DNA of 64,000 bases from Rhizobium hidalgonense (lineage in GTDB: Bacteria > Pseudomonadota > Alphaproteobacteria > Rhizobiales > Rhizobiaceae), in NCBI RefSeq assembly GCF_002914525.1, contig NZ_LODW01000104.1, positions 62,001 through 126,000 of the forward strand. The letters are read 5' to 3'. Made by a program: the position numbers and the translations under genes. The notes beneath the pieces are model-generated. The model ran no database searches and was not told the DNA's origin. It worked only from the letters and a program-made list of their open reading frames with translations. This document shows positions 33,347 through 42,625 of the stretch, in pieces; position 1 is the stretch's first letter, and each line of letters opens with the position of its first letter.

Positions 33347-35626
33347 ATGCAGAGTCTGGGACAATTGCAGGAAACATTGTCCGCCGCCTTCGGCGGACCC
33401 GCCGCCAAGCCGCGTGAAGAGCGGATGGCGGGGTACTCCTCGCGACCGCGCGCATCGGCGCCTCAGGCAGCCGATGACCGCCAGACAAGGCCTGCAGCGA
33501 CACGGCGCCTGCTGGTCTACTGGCTTGGCGGCGCAGGCCTGCTTGCCGCGATGATCCTGACGCTGCTTGCCCATGCCGGCGATCCGCTGCTGCTGTCGGG
33601 CGGGCTTGTCGTTCTCGGCCTTGCCGTCATCGCCAGTTATGCCGTCCTGATGGTTCGCCGACGCCGGCGCCCCAGCGGCGGCAAATCCTTGCCGGACTGG
33701 AGCGATGGCGCAAAGCTGTTTGCCGATGTGCACGACGTACTCGGCGATATCACCGTCAGCCGCAGCATGGACCGGCGCATCATCTCCGCCAACGACACGT
33801 TTCGCCGCCTGACCGGACGGCTGCGTCCGGAGGGACTGAGCTGCGAGGAGATCGGGCTCGCCTTCCGTCCCGGCCCGATACCGCATTGCTTCGACGTCGA
33901 GATTTCGACGCCGGACGGCCAGCGCATCTTTCTCTGGCGCGACGTCGTCACCCGCGATCCGGCTAACGGCCGTCTGCTGCTGCAGAGCGTGGCGCGTGAT
34001 GTGACCGACGAGAGGCTGATCGCGCAGGGCCGCGAAGAGGCCCGCCAGAAAGCCGAATATAACAGCGCCGCCAAATCGCGGCTGCTTGCCACCGTCAGCC
34101 ACGAGGTGCGCACGCCGCTTTCCGGCATCCTCGGCATGACGCACCTGCTCGCCGAGACGCGGCTGACGCAGGAGCAGCAGGACTATCTAGCGAATATCCG
34201 CCAGTCCGGCCACGCGCTGACGCAACTGGTCGAGGATCTGCTCGATTTCTCCACCATCGAGGTCGGTCGCTTTGCGCTGCATCCACGCTCGGAATCGCTG
34301 CGCAAGCTGCTCGAAAGCGTGGTCGAGATGCTCGCCCACCGGGCGCATGAAAAAGGCATCGAGATCGGCGCCACGGTGTCATCCGACGTGCCGGAGAATA
34401 TGAGCTTCGATCCGGCGCGGCTGCGCCAGGTTCTCTTCAACGTCATCGGCAATGCCGTGAAGTTCACCCAGGTCGGCGGCGTTTTCATCCGCGTGTCGCT
34501 CGACGTCGACGACCTGTCGATCACCGTCACCGATACTGGTCCGGGCATGACGGCCGAGGAGCAGGCGCGCGTCTTCGGCGAATTCGAGCAAGGCGGGAGC
34601 GTCGCCGACAAGAGCAGCGGCACCGGGCTTGGCCTTGCCATCTCCGCCCGCATCATGCGCGAATTCAACGGCACGCTGACGGTAGCCGGCGAAAACGGCA
34701 GAGGCAGCGAATTCACCATCCGCTTCCCTGTCGATATCGGCAGCGAGCGCCCCGACCGGCGCAATACGCTGCTTGCCGGCAACAGCGTCGTGCTGTTGGC
34801 ACCGGCAGGGGCAGCGCGCGCCGCCATCGCCGAGACGATCGCAGCACTCGGCGGCCTCTGCCATCTTGTTGCCGACGGCGAGAGCGCCCGGGCAACGCTG
34901 CTCGGCCTGGCAAACAGCGGAAAGCGGCCGACCGACATCATCATCGACCATCGTATGTCGGCGGAATTTTCCGCCCATCTTGCCGACCGCGCCGAAATCG
35001 CAGCCCTTGGCCTGCGCAAAGTGCTGCTCGTCAATCCGGAGGAGCGCAGCGCCCATCCGCTTGATCTTTTCGACGCCTGGCTGATCCGGCCGCTGCGCGA
35101 ACAATCGCTGATCGACGTGCTGCGCGGGCGCATGCGCGGCATGGAGAAGCGCGACGCGCTGAACGACAATCAGCCGGGGTTCGGCCTGTCGATGGCGGAG
35201 ACGATGGTTGCCGCCAGCGGGCTGAACATCCTGCTGGGCGAGGACGATCCGATCAATGCCATGCTGGTGCGCGTCGTCCTTGAGAAGGGCGGGCACAAGG
35301 TGCGCCATGTCGAGGATTTCGAGGCACTTCTCGACTGCGCCCTGTGCGAGGCGAATGCCCGGCCGGACATCATCATCAGCGACCTGTCGATGCCTGGCGG
35401 CAACGGCATCGATATGCTCGGACGGCTGCGCGGCCACGAGAGACGGCTCGATCTTGCCCCTGTGCCGGTGATTGTGCTGACCGCCGACAAGAGCGACGAA
35501 TCGCGCCGGCAGGTCTTGCTGAACGGCGCCAACCGCGTCATGGTCAAGCCGGTCGACCCGGTGCGCCTGCTGACCGAAGTTCAGGCGGTCGCCGCACTTT
35601 CCGCCCGCCGGGCAGAGGCGCGATAA
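33347..35626 (+). CDS. hybrid sensor histidine kinase with degenerate and intact receiver domains
   Basis: 759 residues. Two membrane segments (about 55-78 and 82-102) precede a PAS-like region (about 120-220). The kinase core has the phospho-acceptor His252 in VSHEVRTPLSG, the N-box RQVLFNVIGNAVKF, DTGPGM and GTGLGLAIS. Residues about 475-610 look like a receiver domain without the usual acidic pair, and the final lysine region reads LIRPLRE. The last domain is an intact receiver (LLGEDDPINAM, Asp679 in ISDLSMPGG, and MVKPV). The signal and partner are not evident. A clear stand-alone gene before olsB. Confidence 0.9.
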   Translation: MQSLGQLQETLSAAFGGPAAKPREERMAGYSSRPRASAPQAADDRQTRPAATRRLLVYWLGGAGLLAAMILTLLAHAGDPLLLSGGLVVLGLAVIASYAVLMVRRRRRPSGGKSLPDWSDGAKLFADVHDVLGDITVSRSMDRRIISANDTFRRLTGRLRPEGLSCEEIGLAFRPGPIPHCFDVEISTPDGQRIFLWRDVVTRDPANGRLLLQSVARDVTDERLIAQGREEARQKAEYNSAAKSRLLATVSHEVRTPLSGILGMTHLLAETRLTQEQQDYLANIRQSGHALTQLVEDLLDFSTIEVGRFALHPRSESLRKLLESVVEMLAHRAHEKGIEIGATVSSDVPENMSFDPARLRQVLFNVIGNAVKFTQVGGVFIRVSLDVDDLSITVTDTGPGMTAEEQARVFGEFEQGGSVADKSSGTGLGLAISARIMREFNGTLTVAGENGRGSEFTIRFPVDIGSERPDRRNTLLAGNSVVLLAPAGAARAAIAETIAALGGLCHLVADGESARATLLGLANSGKRPTDIIIDHRMSAEFSAHLADRAEIAALGLRKVLLVNPEERSAHPLDLFDAWLIRPLREQSLIDVLRGRMRGMEKRDALNDNQPGFGLSMAETMVAASGLNILLGEDDPINAMLVRVVLEKGGHKVRHVEDFEALLDCALCEANARPDIIISDLSMPGGNGIDMLGRLRGHERRLDLAPVPVIVLTADKSDESRRQVLLNGANRVMVKPVDPVRLLTEVQAVAALSARRAEAR

Positions 35627-35670
35627 CGTGCCGCGGCGGGCTGCCTGCTTCTTGCGTTCAGAAATTCAAT

Positions 35671-35688
35671 ATGTCACTTTCCTGTCGC
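35671..35688 (+). promoter_or_regulatory. possible Pho box upstream of olsB
   Basis: ATGTCACTTTCCTGTCGC contains TGTCA and TGTCG 11 bases apart, the spacing of the two half-sites of the PhoB consensus. It lies 48 bases before the olsB ATG. In Sinorhizobium, olsB is PhoB-controlled and phosphate-starvation-induced. The match is imperfect, so this is a candidate only. Confidence 0.45.
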
Positions 35689-35735
35689 AGAGAAGTGTTT
35701 TATGGCGTCGATAAGCCGGTAACGGGAGAATCGCC

Positions 35736-36614
35736 ATGTCCGCCATCGACATCCTGAATCGTGACACCACCGTGGAGGCCGCACGGCCCTCGCCGGCTGC
35801 TGCGCAGACGGACGGCGATATCCTCGGCCGCATCGGCAATCTGGAAACCCGCCTTGCCCGCACCGCGCGAGAGATCGATGCCGCCCAAGCCGTGCGCTAC
35901 CGCGTCTTCGTCGACGAAATGAAGGCGCAGTTGCCGCTGGATGCTATGCGCCGCCAGCGCGATGTCGATGCTTATGACGCCTTTTGCGATCATCTTCTCG
36001 TTCTCGACCGCACGATCGAGGGTGACCCGGAAGACCAGATCGTCGGCACCTACCGGCTGTTGCGCCAGGATGTCGCTATCGCCAATGGCGGTTTTTACTC
36101 GGCTTCCGAATTCGAGATCGAGGGCCTGATTGCCAAACATCCGGACAAGCGCTTCATGGAGCTTGGCCGTTCCTGCGTGCTGCCGGAATACCGCACCAAA
36201 CGCACCGTCGAGCTTCTGTGGCAGGGCAACTGGGCCTATGCGCTGAAGCACGGCGTCAACGCCATGTTCGGCTGCGCTTCCTTCCCTGGCGTTTATCTCG
36301 AAAGCCACGCGCTGGCACTGTCTTTCCTCTACCATAATGTGCTGGCGAAGAACGAATGGGCCGTCGGCGCCTTGCCGCATCTCGCCCGCAACATGGACCT
36401 GATGCCGGTCGAGGCCATCAACCCGAAGCGGGCGCTGATGGCCCTGCCGCCGCTCATCAAGGGTTATCTCAGACTCGGCGCCATGGTCGGCTCCAGCGCC
36501 GTCATCGATCATGCCTTCAACACGACCGACGTGCTGATCGTGCTGCCGATCTCCAGCATTTCCGACCGCTACCTCAACTATTACGGCGCCGACGCCGGCC
36601 GCTTCGCGAGCTAG
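35736..36614 (+). CDS. olsB: ornithine-acyl-ACP acyltransferase, ornithine lipid synthesis
   Basis: 292 residues, very close to rhizobial OlsB. The acyltransferase core reads AQAVRYRVFVDEM, FMELGRSCVLPEYRT and FGCASFPGVYL, characteristic of the OlsB/GNAT-like hemolysin family. It transfers a 3-hydroxyacyl group from ACP to ornithine, giving lyso-ornithine lipid, a phosphorus-free membrane lipid made under phosphate limitation. An OlsA acyltransferase should follow in the pathway, but it is not adjacent here. A PhoB-like site is upstream. Confidence 0.93.
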   Translation: MSAIDILNRDTTVEAARPSPAAAQTDGDILGRIGNLETRLARTAREIDAAQAVRYRVFVDEMKAQLPLDAMRRQRDVDAYDAFCDHLLVLDRTIEGDPEDQIVGTYRLLRQDVAIANGGFYSASEFEIEGLIAKHPDKRFMELGRSCVLPEYRTKRTVELLWQGNWAYALKHGVNAMFGCASFPGVYLESHALALSFLYHNVLAKNEWAVGALPHLARNMDLMPVEAINPKRALMALPPLIKGYLRLGAMVGSSAVIDHAFNTTDVLIVLPISSISDRYLNYYGADAGRFAS

Positions 36615-37033
36615 TCTAAAGCCTTCTTCTACGCCGCCCGGTAGATTGCCGCAAAACAGCCGAAGTGAAAGAACCCCACTTCAAGCAATGTACCGCAACG
36701 GCTGTCGGTTGGAAGGATCGCGTAGATCCTCTCGGGCGGCTTGCAAGCGGATTGTCCTGAGATAGGCGGGCGGTGTGGTTCCCTTGAACTCACGAAAACC
36801 GACTTCAACAGCGCGAATAGACGCGTCTTGGGGGATGTGACGTCTGTCATGGGACCCAACCGGCTGATGAAATTAGAAACAATTGAGCAGCAAAAGCGTC
36901 ACCCATGGCTTTTTCAAAGTCCGGGCAGGCAATTCATGCCGCGCGTAAGCGGTTATTGTATCAAAAGTATGACTTATGGACAGTGCCTTGGAACTCCTGA
37001 GGCGGGCGAGCCCAAACCTCTAGAATAATCCAT
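36615..37033. other. long intergenic stretch without supported gene
   Basis: About 420 bases between the convergent olsB and maeB genes, before the maeB terminator. Short frames (for example 36741-37028 plus and 36629-36859 minus) lack ribosome-binding sites and recognisable domains. A small GAAGTG/CACTTC stem lies near 36662-36680. No tRNA, repeat or mobile gene was recognised. Confidence 0.5.
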
Positions 37034-37034
37034 A

Positions 37035-37068
37035 AAAAACAATGCCCGGCCGACGTGCTGTCGGCCGG
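37035..37068 (-). terminator. intrinsic terminator of maeB
   Basis: On the minus strand CCGGCCGAC (37068-37060) pairs with GTCGGCCGG (37054-37046) around a 5-base loop, followed shortly by a T-run (TTTTTT, 37040-37035 on the plus strand as AAAAAA). It lies 36 bases after the maeB stop. Confidence 0.8.
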
Positions 37069-37104
37069 TCATTGAATGCCGCTCATATGCGAGCAGGATA
37101 AGAT

Positions 37105-39387
37105 CTACGAGACGCCATAGGCCGCGATCGCCGCCATGTTGACGATGTCGCTGTCCTTGGCGCCCATCGAGGTGATCTGCACCGGCTTGTCGAGGCCGAC
37201 AAGGATCGGGCCGATGACCGTGGAGCCGCCGAGTTCCTGCAGCATCTTGGTCGAGATCGAGGCCGAGTGGAAGGCCGGCATGACCAGTACATTGGCCGGG
37301 CCGGAAAGACGGCAGAAGGGATATTGCTCCATCACCTTGCGGTTCAGAGCGACATCGGCGGCCATCTCGCCGTCATATTCGAAATCGACGCGGCGCTTGT
37401 CGAGGATCTTTACCGCCTCGCGCACCCGCTCGGAGCGTTCGCCGGAGGGATGGCCGAAGGTGGAATAGGCAAGCATGGCGACACGCGGCGGATAACCCAT
37501 GCGCCTTGCCAGACCGGCTGCCTCCTCGGCGATATCGGCAAGCTGCTCAGCCGTCGGCATGTCATGCACCGCCGTATCGGCAACGAAGACGGTGCGGCCG
37601 CGGCAAAGCGCCAGTGACACACCGATGACGCGGTGGCCGGGCTTCTCGTCGATGCAACGGCGCACATCTTCGAGCGCCGTAGAATAGTTGCGGGTAATGC
37701 CCGTCACCATGCCGTCGGCATCGCCAAGCGCCACCATGGTGGCGGCGAAATGGTTGCGGTCGTTGTGGATCAGCCGCTGGGCGTCGCGGTGGAGATAACC
37801 GTGCCGTTGCAGCCTGGCATAGAGATAGTCGATATAGGCCTCGACGCGGGTCGAGATACGGGCATTGACGATCTCGAGGCCGGGGCGGTTGAGATCGATG
37901 CCGGCGCGCTCGGCCGTTGCCCGGATCAGGTCCTCGCGGCCGAGCAGGATGGCGGTGCCGAGTTCCTGGTTGGCGTAGGACATCGCGGCGCGCAGGACCT
38001 GTTCTTCCTCGGCCTCGGCAAAGACGATCCGCTTCGGGCGGCGGCGCACCCGCTCATAGAGGCTGGCGAGCGTCGAGGCGATCGGATCGCGGCGCGCCGA
38101 AAGCTCGCGGGCATAACCGGCCATGTCGGTGATCACCTTGCGGGCGACGCCGGTTTCGATCGCCGCTTCGGCAACCGCAACCGGGATCGCCGAGATCAGC
38201 CGCGGATCGAAGGGGACCGGGATGATGTATTGCGAGCCGAAACGCGGCCGGTTGCCCTGATAGGCGGCAACCACGTCATCCGGCACATCCTCGCGGGCAA
38301 GGTTTGCCAGCGCCCTGACGGCGGCGATCTTCATCGCGTCGTTGATGGTGGAGGCGCGCACGTCGAGGGCGCCGCGGAAGATATAGGGAAAGCCGAGGAC
38401 GTTGTTGACCTGGTTCGGGTAGTCCGAACGACCGGTCGCCATGATGGCGTCGTCGCGGATGCGGGCGACCTCTTCCGGGGTGATTTCGGGATCGGGGTTG
38501 GCCATGGCGAAGATGATCGGCCGATCCGCCATCGAGCGGATCATCTCGGCCGAGAAGGCGCCCTTCTGCGACAGACCGAAGACGACATCCGCGCCCTCCA
38601 TCGCCTCTTCCAGCGTGCGCGCGTCGGTCTTTGCCGCATGCGCCGATTTCCACTGGTTCATGCCCTCGGTGCGGCCCTGGTAGATGACGCCCTTGGTGTC
38701 GCAGAGGATGATGTTGTCGGGCGCAAACCCCATCGCCTTGACGAGTTCGACGCAAGCGATCGCCGCAGCACCGGCCCCGTTGCAGACGAGCTTGGTTGAC
38801 TTCAGGTCGCGGCCGGTCAGCTCCAGCGCGTTGATCAGGCCGGCAGCGGCGATGATCGCCGTTCCATGCTGGTCATCATGGAAGACGGGAATATCCATCA
38901 GTTCGCGCAGCCGGCTTTCGATGACGAAACAATCCGGCGCCTTGATGTCTTCGAGATTGATGCCGCCGAAGGAGGGACCAAGGAAACGCACGCAGTTGAT
39001 GAACTCGTCCACATTTTCGGTATCGATTTCGAGGTCGATCGAATCGACGTCGGCGAAGCGCTTGAACAGCACCGCCTTGCCTTCCATGACCGGCTTGGAG
39101 GCGAGCGCGCCGAGATTGCCGAGACCGAGAATTGCCGTGCCGTTGGAAATGACGGCAACCATGTTGCCGCGGGCGGTATAATCATAGGCCGTCTGCGGAT
39201 CGGCGGCGATCGCCTTGACGGGCACGGCGACACCCGGCGAATAGGCAAGCGACAGGTCGCGCTGCGTCGCCATCGGTTTGGTCGGGTTGATTTCCAGCTT
39301 GCCGGGCCGGCCCGTGGCGTGAAAATCGAGCGCCTCCTGGTCGGTAACTGATGTCGCCGGCCGGTCCTTCTTATCGATATCGGGCAT
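37105..39387 (-). CDS. maeB: NADP-type malic enzyme fused to phosphotransacetylase-like domain
   Basis: 760 residues, the size of rhizobial Tme/MaeB. The N-terminal malic-enzyme part (to about 430) has LAYSPGVAVP, FHDDQHGTAII and the nucleotide motif VCNGAGAAAIACVEL. The C-terminal third resembles phosphotransacetylase (ILGREDLIRAT, PANVLVMPAFHSAS), which in these enzymes regulates rather than catalyses. It decarboxylates malate to pyruvate with NAD(P)+ reduction; the cofactor choice cannot be proven by eye. In rhizobia, malic enzymes matter for dicarboxylate use in nodules. Confidence 0.93.
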   Translation of the reverse strand: MPDIDKKDRPATSVTDQEALDFHATGRPGKLEINPTKPMATQRDLSLAYSPGVAVPVKAIAADPQTAYDYTARGNMVAVISNGTAILGLGNLGALASKPVMEGKAVLFKRFADVDSIDLEIDTENVDEFINCVRFLGPSFGGINLEDIKAPDCFVIESRLRELMDIPVFHDDQHGTAIIAAAGLINALELTGRDLKSTKLVCNGAGAAAIACVELVKAMGFAPDNIILCDTKGVIYQGRTEGMNQWKSAHAAKTDARTLEEAMEGADVVFGLSQKGAFSAEMIRSMADRPIIFAMANPDPEITPEEVARIRDDAIMATGRSDYPNQVNNVLGFPYIFRGALDVRASTINDAMKIAAVRALANLAREDVPDDVVAAYQGNRPRFGSQYIIPVPFDPRLISAIPVAVAEAAIETGVARKVITDMAGYARELSARRDPIASTLASLYERVRRRPKRIVFAEAEEEQVLRAAMSYANQELGTAILLGREDLIRATAERAGIDLNRPGLEIVNARISTRVEAYIDYLYARLQRHGYLHRDAQRLIHNDRNHFAATMVALGDADGMVTGITRNYSTALEDVRRCIDEKPGHRVIGVSLALCRGRTVFVADTAVHDMPTAEQLADIAEEAAGLARRMGYPPRVAMLAYSTFGHPSGERSERVREAVKILDKRRVDFEYDGEMAADVALNRKVMEQYPFCRLSGPANVLVMPAFHSASISTKMLQELGGSTVIGPILVGLDKPVQITSMGAKDSDIVNMAAIAAYGVS

Positions 39388-39500
39388 AAATCCTCCAACG
39401 TCCTGTGGGCGACGCTTTGCTCTTCCTCAAATGCTGTTGTCATCTATAGCGGCGCGCGGATAGGGTTGGCACCTGTTTTTTTGGGAAAAACTGCACCTCC

Positions 39501-42227
39501 GTGAACGCACGAATAGACACAGAGAATGAAGCCTTTTCGGCTGCCGAGCTGGCCACGGCGGAAAGCCGTGCCTCGGCGACGCCGATGATGGAGCAATATA
39601 TCGAGATCAAGGCGAACAATCCGGGTTCGCTGCTGTTCTATCGCATGGGCGATTTCTACGAGCTGTTCTTCGAAGATGCGCTGGAAGCCTCCCGCGCGCT
39701 CGGCATCACCTTGACGAAGCGCGGCCAGCACATGGGCCAGGATATCCCGATGTGCGGCGTTCCGGTTCATGCGGCCGATGATTATTTGCAGAAGCTGATC
39801 TCGCTCGGTTTCCGCGTCGCCGTCTGCGAGCAGGTCGAGGATCCGGCCGAAGCGAAAAAACGCGGCGGCAAATCCGTCGTCAAGCGCGACGTCGTCCGGC
39901 TGGTCACACCAGGCACGATCACCGAAGAAAAGCTGCTTTCGCCCTCGGAATCCAACTATCTGATGGCGCTGACCCGCATTCGCAGTGGGGCCGAACCGTT
40001 GCTGGCGCTGGCCTGGATCGATATTTCCACCGGCGTCTTCCGGGTTGCCGAGACCGAAGCCGCGCGGCTGCTTGCCGATATCCTGCGCATCGATCCGCGC
40101 GAACTGATCCTGCCCGAGACGATCTTCCACGATCAGGAACTCAAGCCGGTGTTCGACGTGCTCGGCCGCACCGCGGTGCCGCAGCCTTCGGTACTCTTCG
40201 ACAGCGCCAGCGCCGAAGGGCGGATCGCGCGCTATTTCGGCGTCGCGACGCTCGATGGCTTCGGCACCTTCTCGCGCGCCGAGCTGGCGGCGGCCGCCGC
40301 CGCCGTCGCCTATGTCGAAAAAACCCAGATCGCCGAGCGGCCGCCGCTTGGGCAGCCGGAGCGGGAAAGTGCGGCGTCGACGCTGTTCATCGATCCTGCC
40401 ACCCGCGCCAATTTGGAATTGGCCCGCACGCTGTCCGGCGATCGCAACGGCTCGTTGCTGAAGGCGATCGACCGCACCGTCACCGGCGGCGGCGCGCGGC
40501 TTCTTGCCGAGCGGCTGATGTCGCCGCTGACCGATCCCTCCCGCATCAATGCGCGGCTCGATTCAATCGGCTTCCTGATCGACGAGCCGTCGCTCTGCGG
40601 CAATCTGCGCGACACGCTGAAACATGTGCCCGACATGCCCCGCGCTTTGTCCCGGCTTGCGCTCGACCGCGGCGGCCCGCGGGATCTCTCCGCCATCCGC
40701 CAGGGCCTTCAGGCAGCGAACGAGGTTGCGGCGATGCTGGCAAGCGCGATGCTGCCGGAAGAGCTTGGCCGGGCGCTGTCCGGGCTGCTGTCCCTCCCCG
40801 CAGCATTGGAAACTCTGCTGGCCGAAACGCTAGCCGACGAATTGCCGCTGTTGAAGCGTGACGGCGGCTTCCTGCGCGATGGCGCCAGCGCCGAACTCGA
40901 TGAGGTCCGGGCGCTGCGCGACCAGTCGCGCCGCGTGATCGCCGGGCTGCAATTGCAATATGCCGAGGAGACCGGCATCCGGTCGCTGAAGATCAAGCAC
41001 AACAATATCCTGGGCTATTTCATCGAAGTGACTGCCGGCAATGCCTCCCCGATGACGGACACGGCCGAAGCCAAGGCCCGCTTCATCCACCGCCAGACGA
41101 TGGCAAGCGCCATGCGCTTCACCACCACCGAACTCGCCGATCTCGAAAGCCGCATCGCCAATGCTGCCGATCGGGCGCTGACGATCGAGCTCGCCGCCTT
41201 CGAGAAAATGACGGCGGCCGTGGTGGCGGAAGCCGAAGCGATCAAATCCGGCGCCCGAGCGCTTGCCGTCATCGACGTTGCCGCGGGCCTGGCGCTTCTC
41301 GCCGAGGAGCAGGCCTATTGCCGTCCGCAGGTCGACGGCTCGAAGATGTTTGCCATCGAGGGCGGCCGCCATCCAGTCGTCGAGCAGGCGCTGCGGCGGC
41401 AGGCAGGCGGCCCCTTCGTCGCCAACAATTGCGATCTGTCGCCGAAATCAGGCGATAAGGAAGGCGCGATCTGGCTCTTGACCGGCCCGAACATGGGCGG
41501 CAAATCGACCTTCCTGCGGCAGAACGCGCTGATATCGATCCTGGCGCAGATGGGCTCCTTCGTGCCGGCGACCTCAGCCCATATCGGCATCGTCGACCGG
41601 CTTTTCTCGCGTGTAGGCGCCTCCGACGACCTGGCGCGCGGGCGCTCCACCTTCATGGTCGAAATGGTCGAAACCGCGGCGATCCTCAACCAGGCGAGTG
41701 ACCGCTCGCTCGTCATCCTCGACGAGATCGGCCGAGGCACCGCCACCTTCGACGGCCTGTCGATCGCCTGGGCCTCCGTCGAGCACCTGCACGAGGCCAA
41801 CCGCTGCCGCGGCCTCTTCGCCACGCATTTCCATGAGCTGACGGTGCTTTCGGAAAAGCTTGGCCGGCTATCGAACGCCACGATGCGCGTCAAGGAATGG
41901 GACGGCGACGTCATTTTCCTGCACGAGGTCGGGCCGGGTGCGGCCGACCGCTCCTACGGCATCCAGGTCGCTAGGCTTGCCGGACTTCCGGCTTCGGTGG
42001 TGACGCGGGCTCGCGACGTGCTTACCCGCCTCGAAGATGCCGACCGCAAGAACCCGGCGAGCCAGCTGATCGACGACCTGCCGCTCTTCCAGGTGGCGGT
42101 GCGCCGCGAGGACACCGCCCGGGGACCCTCCAAGGTCGAGGAGGCGCTAAAGGGGATGAGCCTTGACGACATGACGCCGCGCGAGGCAATGGACGCGCTT
42201 TACGACCTCAAGAAGAAGCTGAAATAG
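39501..42227 (+). CDS. mutS: DNA mismatch repair protein MutS
   Basis: 908 residues from a GTG at 39501. The mismatch-recognition motif appears early (SLLFYRMGDFYELFFEDA, with the F-Y-E triad), the clamp and lever helices fill the middle, and the ATPase has Walker A TGPNMGGKSTFLRQNA and Walker B SLVILDEIGRGTATFDG. It recognises base mismatches and recruits MutL. It is divergent from maeB and followed by a small frame and glnD. Confidence 0.96.
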   Translation: MNARIDTENEAFSAAELATAESRASATPMMEQYIEIKANNPGSLLFYRMGDFYELFFEDALEASRALGITLTKRGQHMGQDIPMCGVPVHAADDYLQKLISLGFRVAVCEQVEDPAEAKKRGGKSVVKRDVVRLVTPGTITEEKLLSPSESNYLMALTRIRSGAEPLLALAWIDISTGVFRVAETEAARLLADILRIDPRELILPETIFHDQELKPVFDVLGRTAVPQPSVLFDSASAEGRIARYFGVATLDGFGTFSRAELAAAAAAVAYVEKTQIAERPPLGQPERESAASTLFIDPATRANLELARTLSGDRNGSLLKAIDRTVTGGGARLLAERLMSPLTDPSRINARLDSIGFLIDEPSLCGNLRDTLKHVPDMPRALSRLALDRGGPRDLSAIRQGLQAANEVAAMLASAMLPEELGRALSGLLSLPAALETLLAETLADELPLLKRDGGFLRDGASAELDEVRALRDQSRRVIAGLQLQYAEETGIRSLKIKHNNILGYFIEVTAGNASPMTDTAEAKARFIHRQTMASAMRFTTTELADLESRIANAADRALTIELAAFEKMTAAVVAEAEAIKSGARALAVIDVAAGLALLAEEQAYCRPQVDGSKMFAIEGGRHPVVEQALRRQAGGPFVANNCDLSPKSGDKEGAIWLLTGPNMGGKSTFLRQNALISILAQMGSFVPATSAHIGIVDRLFSRVGASDDLARGRSTFMVEMVETAAILNQASDRSLVILDEIGRGTATFDGLSIAWASVEHLHEANRCRGLFATHFHELTVLSEKLGRLSNATMRVKEWDGDVIFLHEVGPGAADRSYGIQVARLAGLPASVVTRARDVLTRLEDADRKNPASQLIDDLPLFQVAVRREDTARGPSKVEEALKGMSLDDMTPREAMDALYDLKKKLK

Positions 42228-42239
42228 GGCACGCACGCG

Positions 42240-42515
42240 ATGTTCATGGAAAAGCTGATCCGCGAAACGGAGCGCCTCTCGCTCATCTGCTCCATGCTCG
42301 ACACGATGCGGCGCGCCGACGGGGACCGCCATGCGCGCGGCTGGACCTCGCCGATCGGCATGCTGAAAATTACCCGCTGCTGCGCGATGATCTCAGAGCT
42401 CGGGACGTCGATCGCCAAGGCGGGCTATCGCGAGTGCGACAGGCAGTCGCTTGAGGAGATCATGAGCGAGACGCGGCAGGTGCTGTATTTGCTGAATGCG
42501 CGGGCCGCCGGCTGA
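42240..42515 (+). CDS. small hypothetical protein between mutS and glnD
   Basis: 91 residues, 12 bases after mutS. The sequence is charged and helical (MEKLIRETERLSLICSMLDTMRRADG), with four cysteines in the middle and C-terminal half. No domain is recognised and the ribosome-binding site is weak. It ends 110 bases before glnD. The codon pattern looks coding, but the call is tentative. Confidence 0.5.
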   Translation: MFMEKLIRETERLSLICSMLDTMRRADGDRHARGWTSPIGMLKITRCCAMISELGTSIAKAGYRECDRQSLEEIMSETRQVLYLLNARAAG

Positions 42516-42625
42516 GCTTCGCGGGAAAGCTGTCCTGCGCGGCTTACCAACACCATTTCGCCAAATTTAAAGGTTCTTGCAGTATGAGAGCCCGTGTCAA
42601 TCGCCTGATAAAGGGGTTATAGCGC

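Noticed and set aside
36741..37028. 95-codon frame after olsB
   Set aside because: No ribosome-binding site, domain or conserved pattern; amino-acid content unlike neighbouring proteins
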